From Odiellus spinosus (taxonomy: Eukaryota; Arthropoda; Arachnida; Opiliones; Phalangiidae): DNA of 64,000 bases. Every line of letters starts with the position of its first letter. Positions within the stretch are counted from its first letter, which is position 1. Made by a program: the position numbers and the translations under genes. Below, piece after piece: positions 12,530 through 23,364 of this stretch. The stretch is from contig OY987225.1 of NCBI GenBank assembly GCA_963920705.1, forward strand, positions 15,315,190 through 15,379,189, in the 5' to 3' direction. The notes below the pieces were generated by a model, which did no database searches, was not told the DNA's origin, and saw nothing but the letters and a program-made list of their open reading frames with translations.

Positions 12530-12965
12530 GATGGTTCTACCTTCTTTCTCGACAGCTTATATAGAGGCCCTGGCGCCATCTGCCATATTCCTATTCAACT
12601 CGGTCTATGCCAAGAGGCCAAAATTGGAACCATCGAGATCGTGCACCAATCAGACGGCGCCATTACTCACGATTTTTACGTGAAGTGTTTGTTTTATTTG
12701 TGTTCCCTCTTCGCGTTGTATATATTGTACACTTTTTTATCATTTATTATTTATACTTTTCCCACAATTACTTTATTTAAGTACTCGATTGACCATCACT
12801 CCACGTTCATCCAGACTGTCTGGATACCTCTTGTTAGCTCACTTTTGGTGTAGCTATTACATTCAAAATGCCGCCGTTGGAAATGACGAAATCAAGTAGT
12901 CGCGTATGGTTAGAAAAACGCGAATATTCCTTAATTTTGACAGGCCATGTCTTTGTGAAAAGGAC

Positions 12966-13111
12966 TGAGATAAAGGGAGGGCGACGAGGGTCGAGATAAA
13001 GGGCGGGTGACAAGGATCGAGATGAACTCGGGTGCCTAGAATCAAGATAAAGGGCGGGCGACGAAGATCGAGATAAAGGGCAGGGGACGAGGATCGAGAT
13101 AAAGGTCGGGC
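12966..13111. repeat. ~26-bp GC-rich minisatellite
   Basis: Five or six imperfect units carry GATCGAGATAAAGGGCGGG and GACGAGG. The array is much richer in G than its surroundings. The minus-strand open frame at 12863-13045 is a by-product of the array. Confidence 0.8.
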
Positions 13112-13949
13112 GAAAAATTAAAAGCCGAAAAATGTAGCTATTTCTATGGGTTTGACCATCTTGTTATATCTTAAATATCTATCCAAACTGTTTCGATTTT
13201 TGTTTAATCGATACTAGGGTTGGGTAACCTATTTCTGAACACTTTTTAAGAAATCAGAGATTTTGATTAATATTGAATATTTAGCAACGAAGTTAATTAT
13301 CTAATATTAAGTTTGAAGAGTTGCGGACCCGTTGTGCTACTTTTAATCCTTCCATGACTCGTACTTTCAACGCACACGCGATTTTAGAGACGGCAGTAGC
13401 GACTTCTATTTCTGAAAGAACAATTCTAATTGTGAAGGTCCGGATTCCATAACAAAAAAAATCACAAATTTGTAAAAGAAACCACTTGCGCACCTAGAAT
13501 CGAGAAATGGTGTGACCAATAGATTCCTTGGTCGAATTTACCGAGGGATAGGTGAGCCAGTTTTTGCGAATTTATAGCCGATTTAAAAATTAGGTACTGC
13601 TTTGCCATATAACCCATAAAGGAATCCTCATTTCAAAGCAAATCGTCTATAACTTCGCAAATACAGGCTCGAGAGCGCTAATTCCACCCTAAACTCGGTA
13701 AATTCGGCCAAGGAATCTATTTGTGACATTCATTTCTCGATTCGAGGTGCGGAAGTGGTTACTTTTGCAAATTTTGGAGTTTTCCACATATTTAATGTGT
13801 GTTCCCAAGTTTGATTTCGCACCGTTCTGAATTAGAAATTCCTAGACATTTTGAAATTTGGTTTACACAAAGATTTTTTGGCCAAACTCTGGGTTCGAGA
13901 AGTTTATTTTGTAGCGGGAAAGTAAAGCTTTATCACGAAATCGAGCGCG
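13112..13949. other. No gene recognised
   Basis: Two blocks look inverted relative to each other: about 13480-13560 (CACCTAGAATCGAGAAATGG, then GATTCCTTGG, then TTTACCGAG) and about 13690-13760 (CTCGGTAAATTCGG, then CAAGGAATC, then TTCTCGATTCGAGGTGC). Together they form a hairpin element of about 280 bp (roughly 13485-13762). No coding motif. Confidence 0.5.
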
Positions 13950-13952
13950 TAA

Positions 13953-14646
13953 AGGCTGGTTTTCACGGGGCGGAAATTGAGGCAAAACCGGGCGAAAACT
14001 TGCCGCGGCTGAAAATATTTCGGCGGGCCGAAACGAAAAGTCTCTTTCCGCGCGACTAGAGAAAAGTTCTATATTTTAGCGGCCGAAACTTTCCGCAGCC
14101 AATCATACCCCTGGATTTTCCCACGCGAGATCTCGTCGTTGGCGAGGTTTTCCGAGATTCTAGAGTAGATTTTAAATGGCGGACGCTCGAATGTCGAAAG
14201 TATCGAAAAAAGCTGTTGACAACGAAGAATTTATTGAAGAAATAAGGAAACAGATTTCTTTATGATGGGAGTTTAAAAGAGTATAAAGACTCAACCATGA
14301 AGGATAACTGTTGGTCCAGTATAGGGACGAAATTCGGACTTAGCAGTAAGTAAATTTTATTTTACAAAGGGCAGCAGTAACTAAATTTTATTTTACAAAG
14401 GGCATGTATTTAAATACCCGAGTAAATACCTGATACATGATATAGTTAGGAGAAGACATAGACATATACATGTCTATGAAGGACAGGACATAGACAATTG
14501 TTAAAAATCGTAAAACCAAAAATTTTCGGTTCACCAAAAATGGTTACGTGAAAACCAATCGCCGTCGCGTAAGCGAAAACGGACGGAATTTCGCGGCGGA
14601 AATGCGACATTCAGCCTTAAAATTTCGGTCTCGTGAAAACCAGACT
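13953..14646 (+). mobile_element. PIF-Harbinger-like element with MADF exon
   Basis: The ends are 15-bp inverted repeats with one mismatch: AGGCTGGTTTTCACG on the left and, inverted, AGTCTGGTTTTCACG on the right. They are bracketed by TAA on both sides (13950-13952 and 14647-14649). A 3-bp TWA target duplication with such ends is the established signature of PIF-Harbinger. These transposons often carry a second gene for a Myb/SANT- or MADF-type DNA-binding protein, and a MADF-like exon is found inside at 14176-14345. The DDE nuclease gene is missing, so this is an internally deleted copy that would need its partner supplied in trans. Confidence 0.7.
14176..14345 (+). pseudogene. MADF-domain first exon, frameshifted
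   Basis: The frame opens with ATG at 14176 and gives a short basic leader, then FIEEIRKQ, which fits the start of a MADF helix. It stops at TGA 14263. Reading on one base out of phase from about 14258 gives EYKDSTMKDNCW and GTKFGLS, which fit the rest of the MADF core (the YKD and W-x-x-I-x-x-x-x-G positions). A consensus splice donor GTAAGT lies at 14346-14351, so this looks like a first exon with the frame broken by a one-base change. A CCAAT-type box (AGCCAATCA) lies upstream at about 14096. MADF proteins bind DNA, and in Harbinger elements they act with the transposase. The partner exons are not found in the element. Confidence 0.65.
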
Positions 14647-14953
14647 TAAGACCGCGATTTTTCCGAAGCTCGTAGAAACGTCTTTCCCGGACCGTAAAAG
14701 AAAACATTCCCTTAAAAACGGTCTAATACTTTAGGCTAATTATCGCGGTTGGTTAATTAATGGTCGTATCTTCTCCTGGTCTTTTCCTAGAGTTTTGAAG
14801 CTGTGTTCCTCGAATAGCCACATTCTTAATCTACAAAATGAGCTCCTAAATCTTAAAATAGACCCAACCAAAATTAAGTAATACATTTTTAAATGAAAGT
14901 GTTCAGAAATAGAAGCGTTCCGATTTAGGATGACTGAATATAAAGCAAATTAA
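14647..14953. other. No gene recognised
   Basis: Short spacer between the Harbinger element and the LTR element. It holds no motif I recognise. Confidence 0.4.
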
Positions 14954-14958
14954 CTGTC

Positions 14959-15230
14959 TGTTGAGTATGTTAGTCAGGAACAACAAATGCTTATGTTTAG
15001 TAGTTACGAGTAGTTTAATTTCACATTAGCTTGGTATAAGTGTACAGACCGACCGCTCTTAATCGGGTCGGGAACAGAAGTCCCCTTTGACAGATAATAA
15101 TCTTTTCTAGCCTCTCATAAGGTGGCGCCCCCTAACGGGTGGTGCCCCATGAATAATACTGGGTTTTGATACATGAAGGTGGTGCCCCCTAACGGGTGGT
15201 GCCCCATGAATAATACTGGGTTTTGATACA
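14959..15230 (-). repeat. LTR, left copy (3' LTR in gypsy orientation)
   Basis: Matches 21067-21339 nearly base for base. It starts TGTTGAG and ends GATACA on the plus strand. It holds an internal ~62-bp tandem duplication (GGTGGTGCCCC... TGATACA) at about 15120-15230, also present in the right copy. Confidence 0.85.
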
Positions 15231-15319
15231 GCCCTTACGAAAATGTAAAGCAATGAAGAGGCAACATCTTCACAACTTTAGTGCAACCATTTGTTTTTGA
15301 AGCAACTATCTGGCAGCCT

Positions 15320-15930
15320 AGCTCAACCAAATTTTCAGAACCTTTTTCGATTTAATTTGAAAATAAAGGGTCGAATAGTCGCTATTAAATAATCTAAAAA
15401 TCAGGCAACCAAGAGTGTCCCTATAATAACCAAAGCATTGGGTTTAACTATTGAGACAGGCGGAGAATTCAGGGGCAAAGATAAAAAATGAAGCTTTTTT
15501 TAATAGAGATGTAACAGCATGAAAGATAAACTCTAATTGACTCTTGAGTCTATATTGGTTTTGTCGATTTTATTGAAAGTGAAGCGTCGAAAAGTTGCAA
15601 TTAAATCACCCAAAAATCAAGCAACCAAAAGTGGCATTTAAATAACGAAAACGTTGTCTTTGACCATTGAGACAGGTGGAGAGTTCAACGGAAAAGAAAA
15701 AACCTAAGCTTTTTTGGATAGCGATAGAACTGCCTGGAAGGAAAACTCTGATTGCCTCTTGAGTCGATAGTGGTTTGGTCGATTTTATTGAAAGTGAAGC
15801 GTCGAAAAGTTGCAATTAAATCACCTAAAAATCAAGCAACCAAAAGTGGCATCTAAATAACTAAAACGTTGTCTTTGACCATTGAGACAGAGGGAGAGTT
15901 CAACGGAAAATAAAAATTAAGATAATAGAT
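15320..15930. repeat. Three ~210-bp tandem units
   Basis: Units at about 15320-15535, 15536-15747 and 15748-15930 share GAAGCGTCGAAAAGTTGC, ATCAAGCAACCAAAAGTGGC and ACCATTGAGACAG. The first unit is most diverged and the last two are close. They lie upstream of the BEL coding region and may belong to its 5' LTR or leader. Confidence 0.75.
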
Positions 15931-16084
15931 CTGTTTTTTATTATTTAGTATATATTCATTGCGAGTGTACCTTTAGGTGTCAGTTTATTATTATGTAATG
16001 TACGACGATGCGATTTCCTGAAATTAAATGGTTTTAACTTAGTTTCTCAGTCGTGGTTCTTTTTACCTTCATCATGCACGCTAC

Positions 16085-16229
16085 TTAGTCCGCGACTCAT
16101 TTTGGTCCGTCGAGGCGGATCCTCTACTACATCAATTGAACTTACAACTCAACTGGAGAGGATTCAATTTAAATTTCGCGAGGAACAGTACGGGTCTGAA
16201 GAAGTAAAGAACAAAAGATCATTCACAGC
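16085..16229 (+). promoter_or_regulatory. BEL/Pao leader with possible primer-binding region
   Basis: The stretch at about 16102-16124 (TTTTGGTCCGTCGAGGCGG) resembles sequence that follows the 5' LTR in arthropod BEL/Pao elements, from my knowledge of that family. I could not define the upstream LTR ends. The region has no open frame of note and leads to the ATG at 16230. Confidence 0.35.
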
Positions 16230-19200
16230 ATGGATATCTTATTCAATAAACGACGTGCTATCAAGGGTCAGCTAACCATGCAGGTTCGAGACCGTTGTTG
16301 CAAGTCACGCTACGCAGCCGCTATCGGATACAGCGGTGAAGACATACCGGGACAAAATAGACAAGTTAACCAACGACTTGGAAGTCCTTCAAGAAGCTAT
16401 TGTGGTAGGAAGTACAGCAGTGAACTTTGATGCAAACGAAGAGGAGTACAATCAGCTCATTGATCGGGCCGAACAGATCAGTATATTCTTGTATGACCTC
16501 ATTGGGCAGCGTCTTTCGATTGCACGAGCCCCTAGCCAAGTCGCTGCCGATATCAAACTACCCAAATTGGAATTACCTACAATTAGCGGAAACTACGTTG
16601 ATTGGTTTACATTCCATGACCTGTTTTCAGCAACGGTTAATAATTCGGCATTATCTGGAGCTCAAAAGCTACAATATTTGAAGACCTCATTACGAGGGGA
16701 GGCGGCGTTACTTATCCAATCAATCATGATCACCGATGGTAATTACGATGAGGCGTGGAATATTCTTCTGAATCGGTACAATAATACCAGAGAAGTCATC
16801 GACGCACATCTCAAAAGATTATTTAATCAGCCAAGTATCAAGGAGGAATCAGCACAAGCTATCCGTTGCCTTATCGACACGACAACGGAGTGTATACGGT
16901 CACTAAAAGTATTGAAAGAGCCTGTTGAAAAATGGGACGCAGTTTTGTTACATGTCTTCAAGGAAAAGATCGATCCCGACTCCAGGAGGCAATGGGAACT
17001 TTCACTTACGGGCACGAGCCGACCACCATTTCAAGATCTCACAAAATTCCTCGAACAACGAGCTCGCGCTCTCATGGCAGCACAATCATCGAATTATTCT
17101 CAGAAGAGTCAGTTGGTCGCGCATCAAAGAAGAGGTCCACTTACGCATCATGGCGCGTCTCGAGAAACATGTGCGATCTGCAAGGAATCACAGGCAGTCT
17201 ACAGATGCGAAGAATTTCTAAAAGTTACCGTAGCAGACCGCTGGAAAATGGCGAGAAAACATTCGTTATGTAACAACTGTTTGAAGGCGGGCCATCAATA
17301 TATTAATTGCAAATCAGGAAAATGTACAGGGAAACATAATACCCTTTTACATACAGATATTAAATCACCCGAAGAACCGAAGACTATTACCAAAGGAGTT
17401 ACGTCATTAGTAGCAAGAGAGGTATTGCCATCACCACAAGTTATATTGGCCACAGCAATCATTCAGGTCGAAGCGTCAAACGGAGAACTACAATCAATAA
17501 GAGCGCTTTTGGACTCTGGCTCACAGGCCAGTTTTATAAGCGAACAATGTTGCAAGAAATTACAGTTGAAGCGGAGACGCCTTGTAGTATCGGTAGGAGG
17601 AATTGGAGGAGGTATTGGAACCTCTCGCGGAAGTGTACAATTAAACATAAAATCTAATGACATAACCAGCCAGTTTCAAGTCCATGCACTGGTATTAAGA
17701 CAAGTGACAGAAGACTTACCGAATTTATCCGTAAATACTAAATCCTGGTCACATATCAAGAATTTGCGACTTGCGGACTCCACATTCCATAAACCAGGAC
17801 CGATTGATGTTTTACTAGGAGCTGATATTTATCTGAGCCTTGTTCGATATGGTATCTGCACAGGACCACCGGGTACCGCAGGCGCCTTTAACACTATATT
17901 TGGTTGGGTTATAATTGGACCAACGGGGCGACAACCAATAAAGCAGTCTATGCAAGAAATTCAAGTCTATTCAGCCACAATTGATGACCAGCTTTCAAGG
18001 TTCTGGGAACTCGAAGAAATATGCCCGAAACGAACTGTAACTGCCAGTGAACAATGCTGCGAAAATCACTTTCTCAGGACTTTCAGTCGCAATGAGGATG
18101 GGCGATACATAGTACGCTTACCATTAAAAACTTCGAACAGAGCCGGCGAGTCAAGAAGGATAGCGGTTCGTCGGCTAACATACATAGAAAAACGACTACA
18201 AGCAAATACCAGTTTTTCGGATCAATACCACTCCTTTATGAATGAATATATTCGACTAGGACATATGAAACTAGTACCAAAGGAAGAATTAGCAAATCGG
18301 GATGCCGTTTATCTTCCACATCATGCCGTAATTAAGGAGAGCAGTACTACCACTAAATTACGAGTGGTTTTTGATGCATCAGCAAAGTCAGCAAATGGAT
18401 CTTCACTCAACGATCTTTTATTGGTTGGTCCAAAAATCCAAGGCGACTTAATAACGCTGTTACTCCGATTCAGATTACATGCGATAGTCATGACCGCTGA
18501 TATCGCGAAGATGTACAGAGAGATTTTGGTTCATCCTCAAGACCAAGATTTACAAAGAATCGTCTGGCGACACAACGTATCAAGCCCACTACAAGACTAT
18601 AAATTACTCACCGTAACCTACGGGACGTCGGCGGCACCGTTTCTGGCAACCCGAGTTCTGAAACAATTAGCAGTAGACGTACAGAGCAAATATCCAAAGG
18701 CAGCTCAAGCACTTACCGACGAATTTTATTTGGATGACCTTATGACCGGAGTAGATTCAACTGAAGAAGCATTACAACTACAATCCGAGCTGTTGAAAGC
18801 AACCAAGGAAGGAGGATTTCACTTACGAAAATGGGCTTCGAATGATCCTGTGGTGTTGCAATCCTTAGCTACAGATATGCGTGAAATCCAGGGCCCATTG
18901 ACCTTCGACAACGATGAAACTATAAAATCACTTGGTCTTCGATGGACACCGGCCGCCGACTTCTTCTCCTTTTCAATTAACATAAGCATCGACAGTAAAC
19001 CAATAACTAAGCGCATCATTCTCTCCGAAACCGCTAAGATTTACGACCCTTTGGGATTACTAGCACCGATGATTATCCAAGCAAAAATACTATTGCAAAA
19101 TCTATGGAGATTGAAGATTGATTGGGATGACCGGCTACCGGAAAATATTATTAGCAGATGGAAGACTTTTCAATCGGACCTACCTACAATCGAGGCTCTA

Positions 19201-19358
19201 ACTATTCCACGTCATATGGCACAAAGGCGTTATCAAGATATTGCGATCCATGGATTTTGCGATGCCTCTGAAAAAGCCTATGCCGCCGTGGTTTATCTAA
19301 GAACGATGAATAGCAACGGCGAAATTCAAGTACATTTGATAGCCGCGAAAACCAAAGT
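16230..19358 (+). pseudogene. BEL/Pao gag-protease-reverse transcriptase, frameshifted and 3'-truncated
   Basis: The polyprotein of a BEL/Pao retrotransposon. Likely ATG at 16230 gives MDILFNKRRAIKGQL, then a frameshift near 16275-16290 moves to the long frame 16276-19404, which has no ATG ahead of its gag homology. In the long frame (residues counted from 16336): a DUF1759-type gag core about 75-250; a Cys/His zinc-knuckle region about 276-340; an aspartic protease about 385-480 with ALLDSGSQASF; reverse transcriptase about 650-850 with DASAKS, MTADIAKMY and the catalytic YLDD; the start of the Pao RNase H-like region with GFCDASEKAYAA and LIAAKTKVA. Homology stops at about 19358 where the sequence passes into antisense gypsy protease. 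Integrase and 3' LTR are lacking. Apart from the gag frameshift the long frame is uninterrupted, which suggests a fairly young event. Confidence 0.85.
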
Positions 19359-20635
19359 GGCCATTTACGACCGCATAGATTGGGTCGCGTGCCTTGAACG
19401 ATGATGAGCGGTAGGGTTGTGGTGATGGAACCATATGTGGCCGTTACTGTTGCTTGGCCAAGTATTTTTACTTCGTCTCCTGTATAGGATCGAAGTGTTC
19501 GTGTGAAAGGATTAATCTTGGGTTCCTTAATGATGTTGCGAAAATCCGCCTCTTTAATCATGGTGTAGCCGGAGCCACTATCTATTTCGAATGATATCGG
19601 ACAACCGTTAACTTTTAAGATTACAAGTTCTGGAGGAGGAACTTCTTCGTCTTCCTGGCAAGTGTTGACTGAGTTTATTTGAGTCGAGTCGGACAGTTGC
19701 TTATTCTTATTGACGGCTGTAGATGCGGCGATGTGGTAAACGTTAACATCGTATTCGTCGAGCTGGGAAGTCGTTTCTCCAACATGATTGGTCTGTTCGT
19801 CATTCTTTTTCTTCCCTCGAGGTTGGTTTCGTGTCCGGGTAGGGTTTCGGCAGGCGTTTGCAATGTGGCCAATTCGGTTACATTTGTGACATGTCGAGTT
19901 TATGTATGGACATTCGTTGGATCTGTGACCCTTATCTTTGCACGATAACACCCATTGTTGATATCGCCTTTTTTAGTAGCGGAATCTTGTTGATTTATTT
20001 TCTGGGTACGTGTTCCGTTTTCGTTGGAATTATTGTCGTACCCCGCTTTATTGGGCTTTCTCTTGTTGGTAGAATGATGAGATTTTTGTCCGTTAATTCT
20101 ATTGATCAGGGCTGTTTTATCTTCAGCTTTCATCTCTCCGAGATTGCGTACCGAACTTTCCATGGATAACAAGATAGTAGTCGCCCTCTCGAGCGTCACA
20201 GTTGTTTTCTCTGCTTCCTCTGCTATAAAGATTTGATCGTGGTTTACACCAAAAATTATTTGGTCGACGATCATCTCTAGCGGTTTATCGTAGTCACATG
20301 TTGATACGAGTGACTGCAAATCTGCAATGAATTCATCAATTGATTCTCCAGATTTGCGAATTCTCCGATGAAAGCGCAATCGTGCTATGGAACGTTGCGG
20401 TTTCGGGTTGAAATACTTTGTAAGCGCTGCGATGAGTTCGTCATAGGTTTTGGAAGCTACCGTCGTTGGACGAATGCGACTCCGTAACAGCGAATAAGTT
20501 TCTGCGCTCAAGACTGCTTGTAGAACAGCTTTCTTCTTGGCTGCATCAACCATGGCGTTTGCCTCGAAATACGGCATATTGGTCCCAGGTTTCCTTCTGA
20601 TTATCAAATGTGTGCAGGACCCCAATCATAGCCAT
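19357..20635 (-). pseudogene. Ty3/gypsy gag-protease, frameshifted and truncated
   Basis: Two minus-strand frames make up gag and the start of pol. A gag segment (about 20625 to 19900) carries the YFEANAMVDAAKKKAVL block, the YDELIAALTKYFNPKP block and ESIDEFIADLQSL, typical of arthropod gypsy capsid. Better starts are the ATGs at 20635 or 20629 in another frame, which give FDNQKETWDQY, so a frameshift lies between about 20625 and 20545. Near 19930-19950 a second frameshift falls in the first of two CCHC zinc knuckles (CKDKGHRSNEC, then CHKCNRIGHIANAC). The aspartic protease follows with FEIDSGSGYTMI. Homology ends near 19357, within a few bases of the BEL breakpoint. RT, RNase H and integrase are missing. 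Confidence 0.85.
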
Positions 20636-21049
20636 TTCGTTTGACTAATGAAATGGGTAGTTCTTCCGCGAGATATTTGAATAATGTGATAATAATGTTC
20701 TGGTTATTTTCTTACCGGATATATCTGTTCGTCCGCGTGTTTATTTTTCACGAATTCAATGTTATTTACCGAGATGCAAGTGGATCCTTTAAGCTTACAT
20801 GTGGTGTTAGGGTTAGCGTTTCCCTTATTTTCGCGTCGCGAAGCTTAATTTTTAAGCGTTTCTTCTTTATTTTCAACTGTATTTACTTCGTTGAAGTGTA
20901 GAAGCATCCTTTTCGAATAGACTAATGTTTCAATCCTGATACTTTTCTTTCTTGGAGTTAAGCCTTTGTCCTCGTGGTTTCGATCTCTGGATCTCTTTTA
21001 AGAGGTGGAGATTATTTGATTTATTTTATCTTGCTCTTAGTTATGAGAT

Positions 21050-21066
21050 CCCATCTCCGTCGCCAT
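21050..21066 (-). promoter_or_regulatory. Candidate primer-binding site of the gypsy part
   Basis: Read on the minus strand, the LTR end (CTCAACA) is followed at once by ATGGCGACGGAGATGGG. Its TGGCGAC start resembles gypsy primer-binding sites. The priming tRNA cannot be named from this alone. Confidence 0.45.
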
Positions 21067-21339
21067 TGTTGAGTATGTTAGTCAGGAACAACAAATGCTT
21101 ATGTTTAGTAGTTACGAGTAGTTTAATTTGACATTAGCTTGGTATAAGTGTACAGACCGGCCGCTCTTAATCGGGTCGGGAGCAAGAGTCCCCTTTGCCA
21201 GATAATAATCTTTTCTAGCCTCTCATAAGGTGGCGCCCCCTAACTGGTGGTGCCCCATGAATAATACTGGGTTTTGATAAATGAAGGTGGCGCCCCCCTA
21301 ACGGGTGGTGCTCCATGAATAATACTGGGTTTTGATACA
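21067..21339 (-). repeat. LTR, right copy (5' LTR in gypsy orientation)
   Basis: Near-identical to 14959-15230, with a handful of substitutions and one extra C in a C-run. It has the same TGTTGAG...GATACA ends and internal ~62-bp duplication. Confidence 0.85.
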
Positions 21340-21344
21340 GGACA

Positions 21345-22802
21345 CTGTCGATTAAATTCTATACCTATTATATTTTCGCAAAATAATGCGCAATTACTTG
21401 ACAAAAGTTCTGATTCGTTCTTTAAGCTACTATTCATTTAAAAAAGCGTTTCACAGTTGACTATCAGATAAAGACAGATAAAAAATTGTAAATATTAAAC
21501 AATTTATCGATCATGCGGTGAAGATAGATGTAATTATGTTTATTTCAGAGGAAACGATGTGAACTTAAAGAGAAACTTTGTTTTAAACAAGACGTTTCGA
21601 GCCGAGACCCTTCTTCAGTTGTTCGTTAATTTTATGTACAGTTCATAATTTTCCTTCAGATACGCGCTTAACGTGTATCCGTTTCTTCCAGTTAAGATTG
21701 AAAAAATCTGTTGATCAGATTTCGAACCAGTTAAAAAATAACAGTTTTATCTGTTGGCCGCAGTTAGGGAGAATCTGTCAATCTAAATGTACTAAATCTA
21801 GTTTCTCCTACCTTGCTCGAATCCCAAAGCAATCCTAGTGAGATGGGTAGTTACTGTACGCATTTATTGAAGTGCAGTTTCATTTCATATTGTAAAATTC
21901 GTAATGGTAAACTTTTTGGGTCAGAAAACCATAAAAGGATAAACTATTTTCTCCCGTTACTGGCGTGGTAATGAAAATTTGTTAAAGTTAAGTTAATTTC
22001 TTTTCATCATATTAACACGACTTAATTTTAACATACATAATTTTAATAAATATTCTTAATTTGTTGACTTTGAGTGCAGTTACTATGCTAGGATTATGGA
22101 TATAGAATAGCTAGTTTTATCATAATTAATGGTAAAATGTCACGTTAACAAACTCCATTGTAATTGTAAATATGTAATGGCAGCGTTGCAAGTTGCACGA
22201 CGTCACTCTAAAAGATGACTAAGAGTTTTCGCTTTTCTCCGCAAAACATGAATACAAATACGTCACGTATTCTCTCACATCTCTCACGATGAGCATCGTG
22301 CCGACAAAGTAGAAGCTAAGAAAAACCGTACAGTATGCTCAATGGATTCACCGTTGAATAGTTACTGAACGTACTCCTACACTCAAAAATCTAGCACAAA
22401 GATGCTGCAAGGAAAAATTATTATAGTTCATTCGTTACCTAGTCAATTTTACCGAAGTAAAACGATTCTAGAGTCGCCTTGCAGTCTTTTATTACATCCC
22501 TTAGATATTGGTCTATGCAAGATTTGACAGTTAGTCGCGCGGAAAATGACAAAAATGGTATTCTCTCACAGCTTTTCTGAGCCCTAATGAAATTCACGGA
22601 TTAAGAAACTGGTTAAATCGATCGAAAACTCTAGCGAGTCCCTAGATTCAAAAATCAAAATTAAATTCTTGAATCTCTCGCTCCCAATGTTTGTATAAAA
22701 AAAACGAAAAAATCATTGTGACCGAATATTCCGTGAGCGTTGACGAAACAATTGATGTCGCGTAAAAAAATAAAGTTATATTAGCAGTAGTCCGGTAAGT
22801 GA
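21345..22802. other. No gene recognised
   Basis: About 1.45 kb without a frame longer than 65 codons. No repeat relation to other parts of the window was noticed. Confidence 0.4.
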
Positions 22803-23340
22803 GATTGGGGTCGATTTGATCGAATCCCAAATGATCGAACGCTGTCTCAAATGATCGAAGGTCATATGATCGAAATTATTTGGTTTTAAAGGTAGTCTCA
22901 ATTGATCGAATATCATTTGATCGAAGTGTCATTTGTACGAATGCTTCCTGATCGAAATCAATTTTAGGAGGAAACTTCTAAGACTTGAAGCCCTGCCCGT
23001 TTACGCTTCCCTTCCATTGGACCTAACCTAACCTAACCCAACGTAACCCAACCAAACATAGCCAAGCTTAGGCTTAAGTAATTTTTTGTACAAAAAAACC
23101 TACTTAATTAGTTCGATCATTTTAGGTTCGATCTAATGAGAATAATCCCTAAAGGATTTAGTTCTACTACAATAGTATTTTAAATACTACTACTTCGATC
23201 AATTGTAATTCGATCCAATGGACATCGATCAAACGCCACAAAAGTTAAAACGAGAATAAAATAAATTTGATCGAATTCGATTCGATCATTTGAAACAAAA
23301 TTTGATCGAATTCAATCAGACATTTTTCGATCTAATGGAA
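22803..23340. mobile_element. Family J element (GATCGAA minisatellite arms, CCTAA core)
   Basis: Units such as AAATGATCGAA and ATTTGATCGAATT repeat on both sides (22803-22945 and 23115-23340) of a core at 23022-23075 made of ACCTAACCTAACCC-type words. GATCGA is partly self-complementary, so arm orientation is less clear than in G, H and I. No coding capacity. Confidence 0.6.
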
Positions 23341-23364
23341 ATAAACCGTAAGGGAGGAGTTGAA

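Larger units (their letters stand above)
14959..21344 (-). mobile_element. Chimeric LTR retrotransposon: gypsy-type LTRs and gag, with inverted BEL/Pao gag-pol
   Basis: Two direct repeats of 272-273 bp that begin TGTTGAG and end GATACA enclose the element. From the outside in: LTR, gypsy gag-protease on the minus strand, BEL/Pao gag-protease-RT on the plus strand, a tandem repeat array, LTR. The gypsy reading direction makes the right LTR the 5' one. A 5-bp word CTGTC flanks the element (14954-14958 and 21345-21349); on the right it lies 5 bp beyond the LTR homology, so its status as target duplication is uncertain. The gypsy RT, RNase H and integrase are absent and the BEL integrase and 3' LTR are absent, so neither half is autonomous. 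Confidence 0.75.

Noticed and set aside
19202..19357. C-terminal part of the 249-codon minus-strand frame as protease sequence
   Set aside because: Below about 19357 it is the antisense of the BEL coding region, not gypsy protein.
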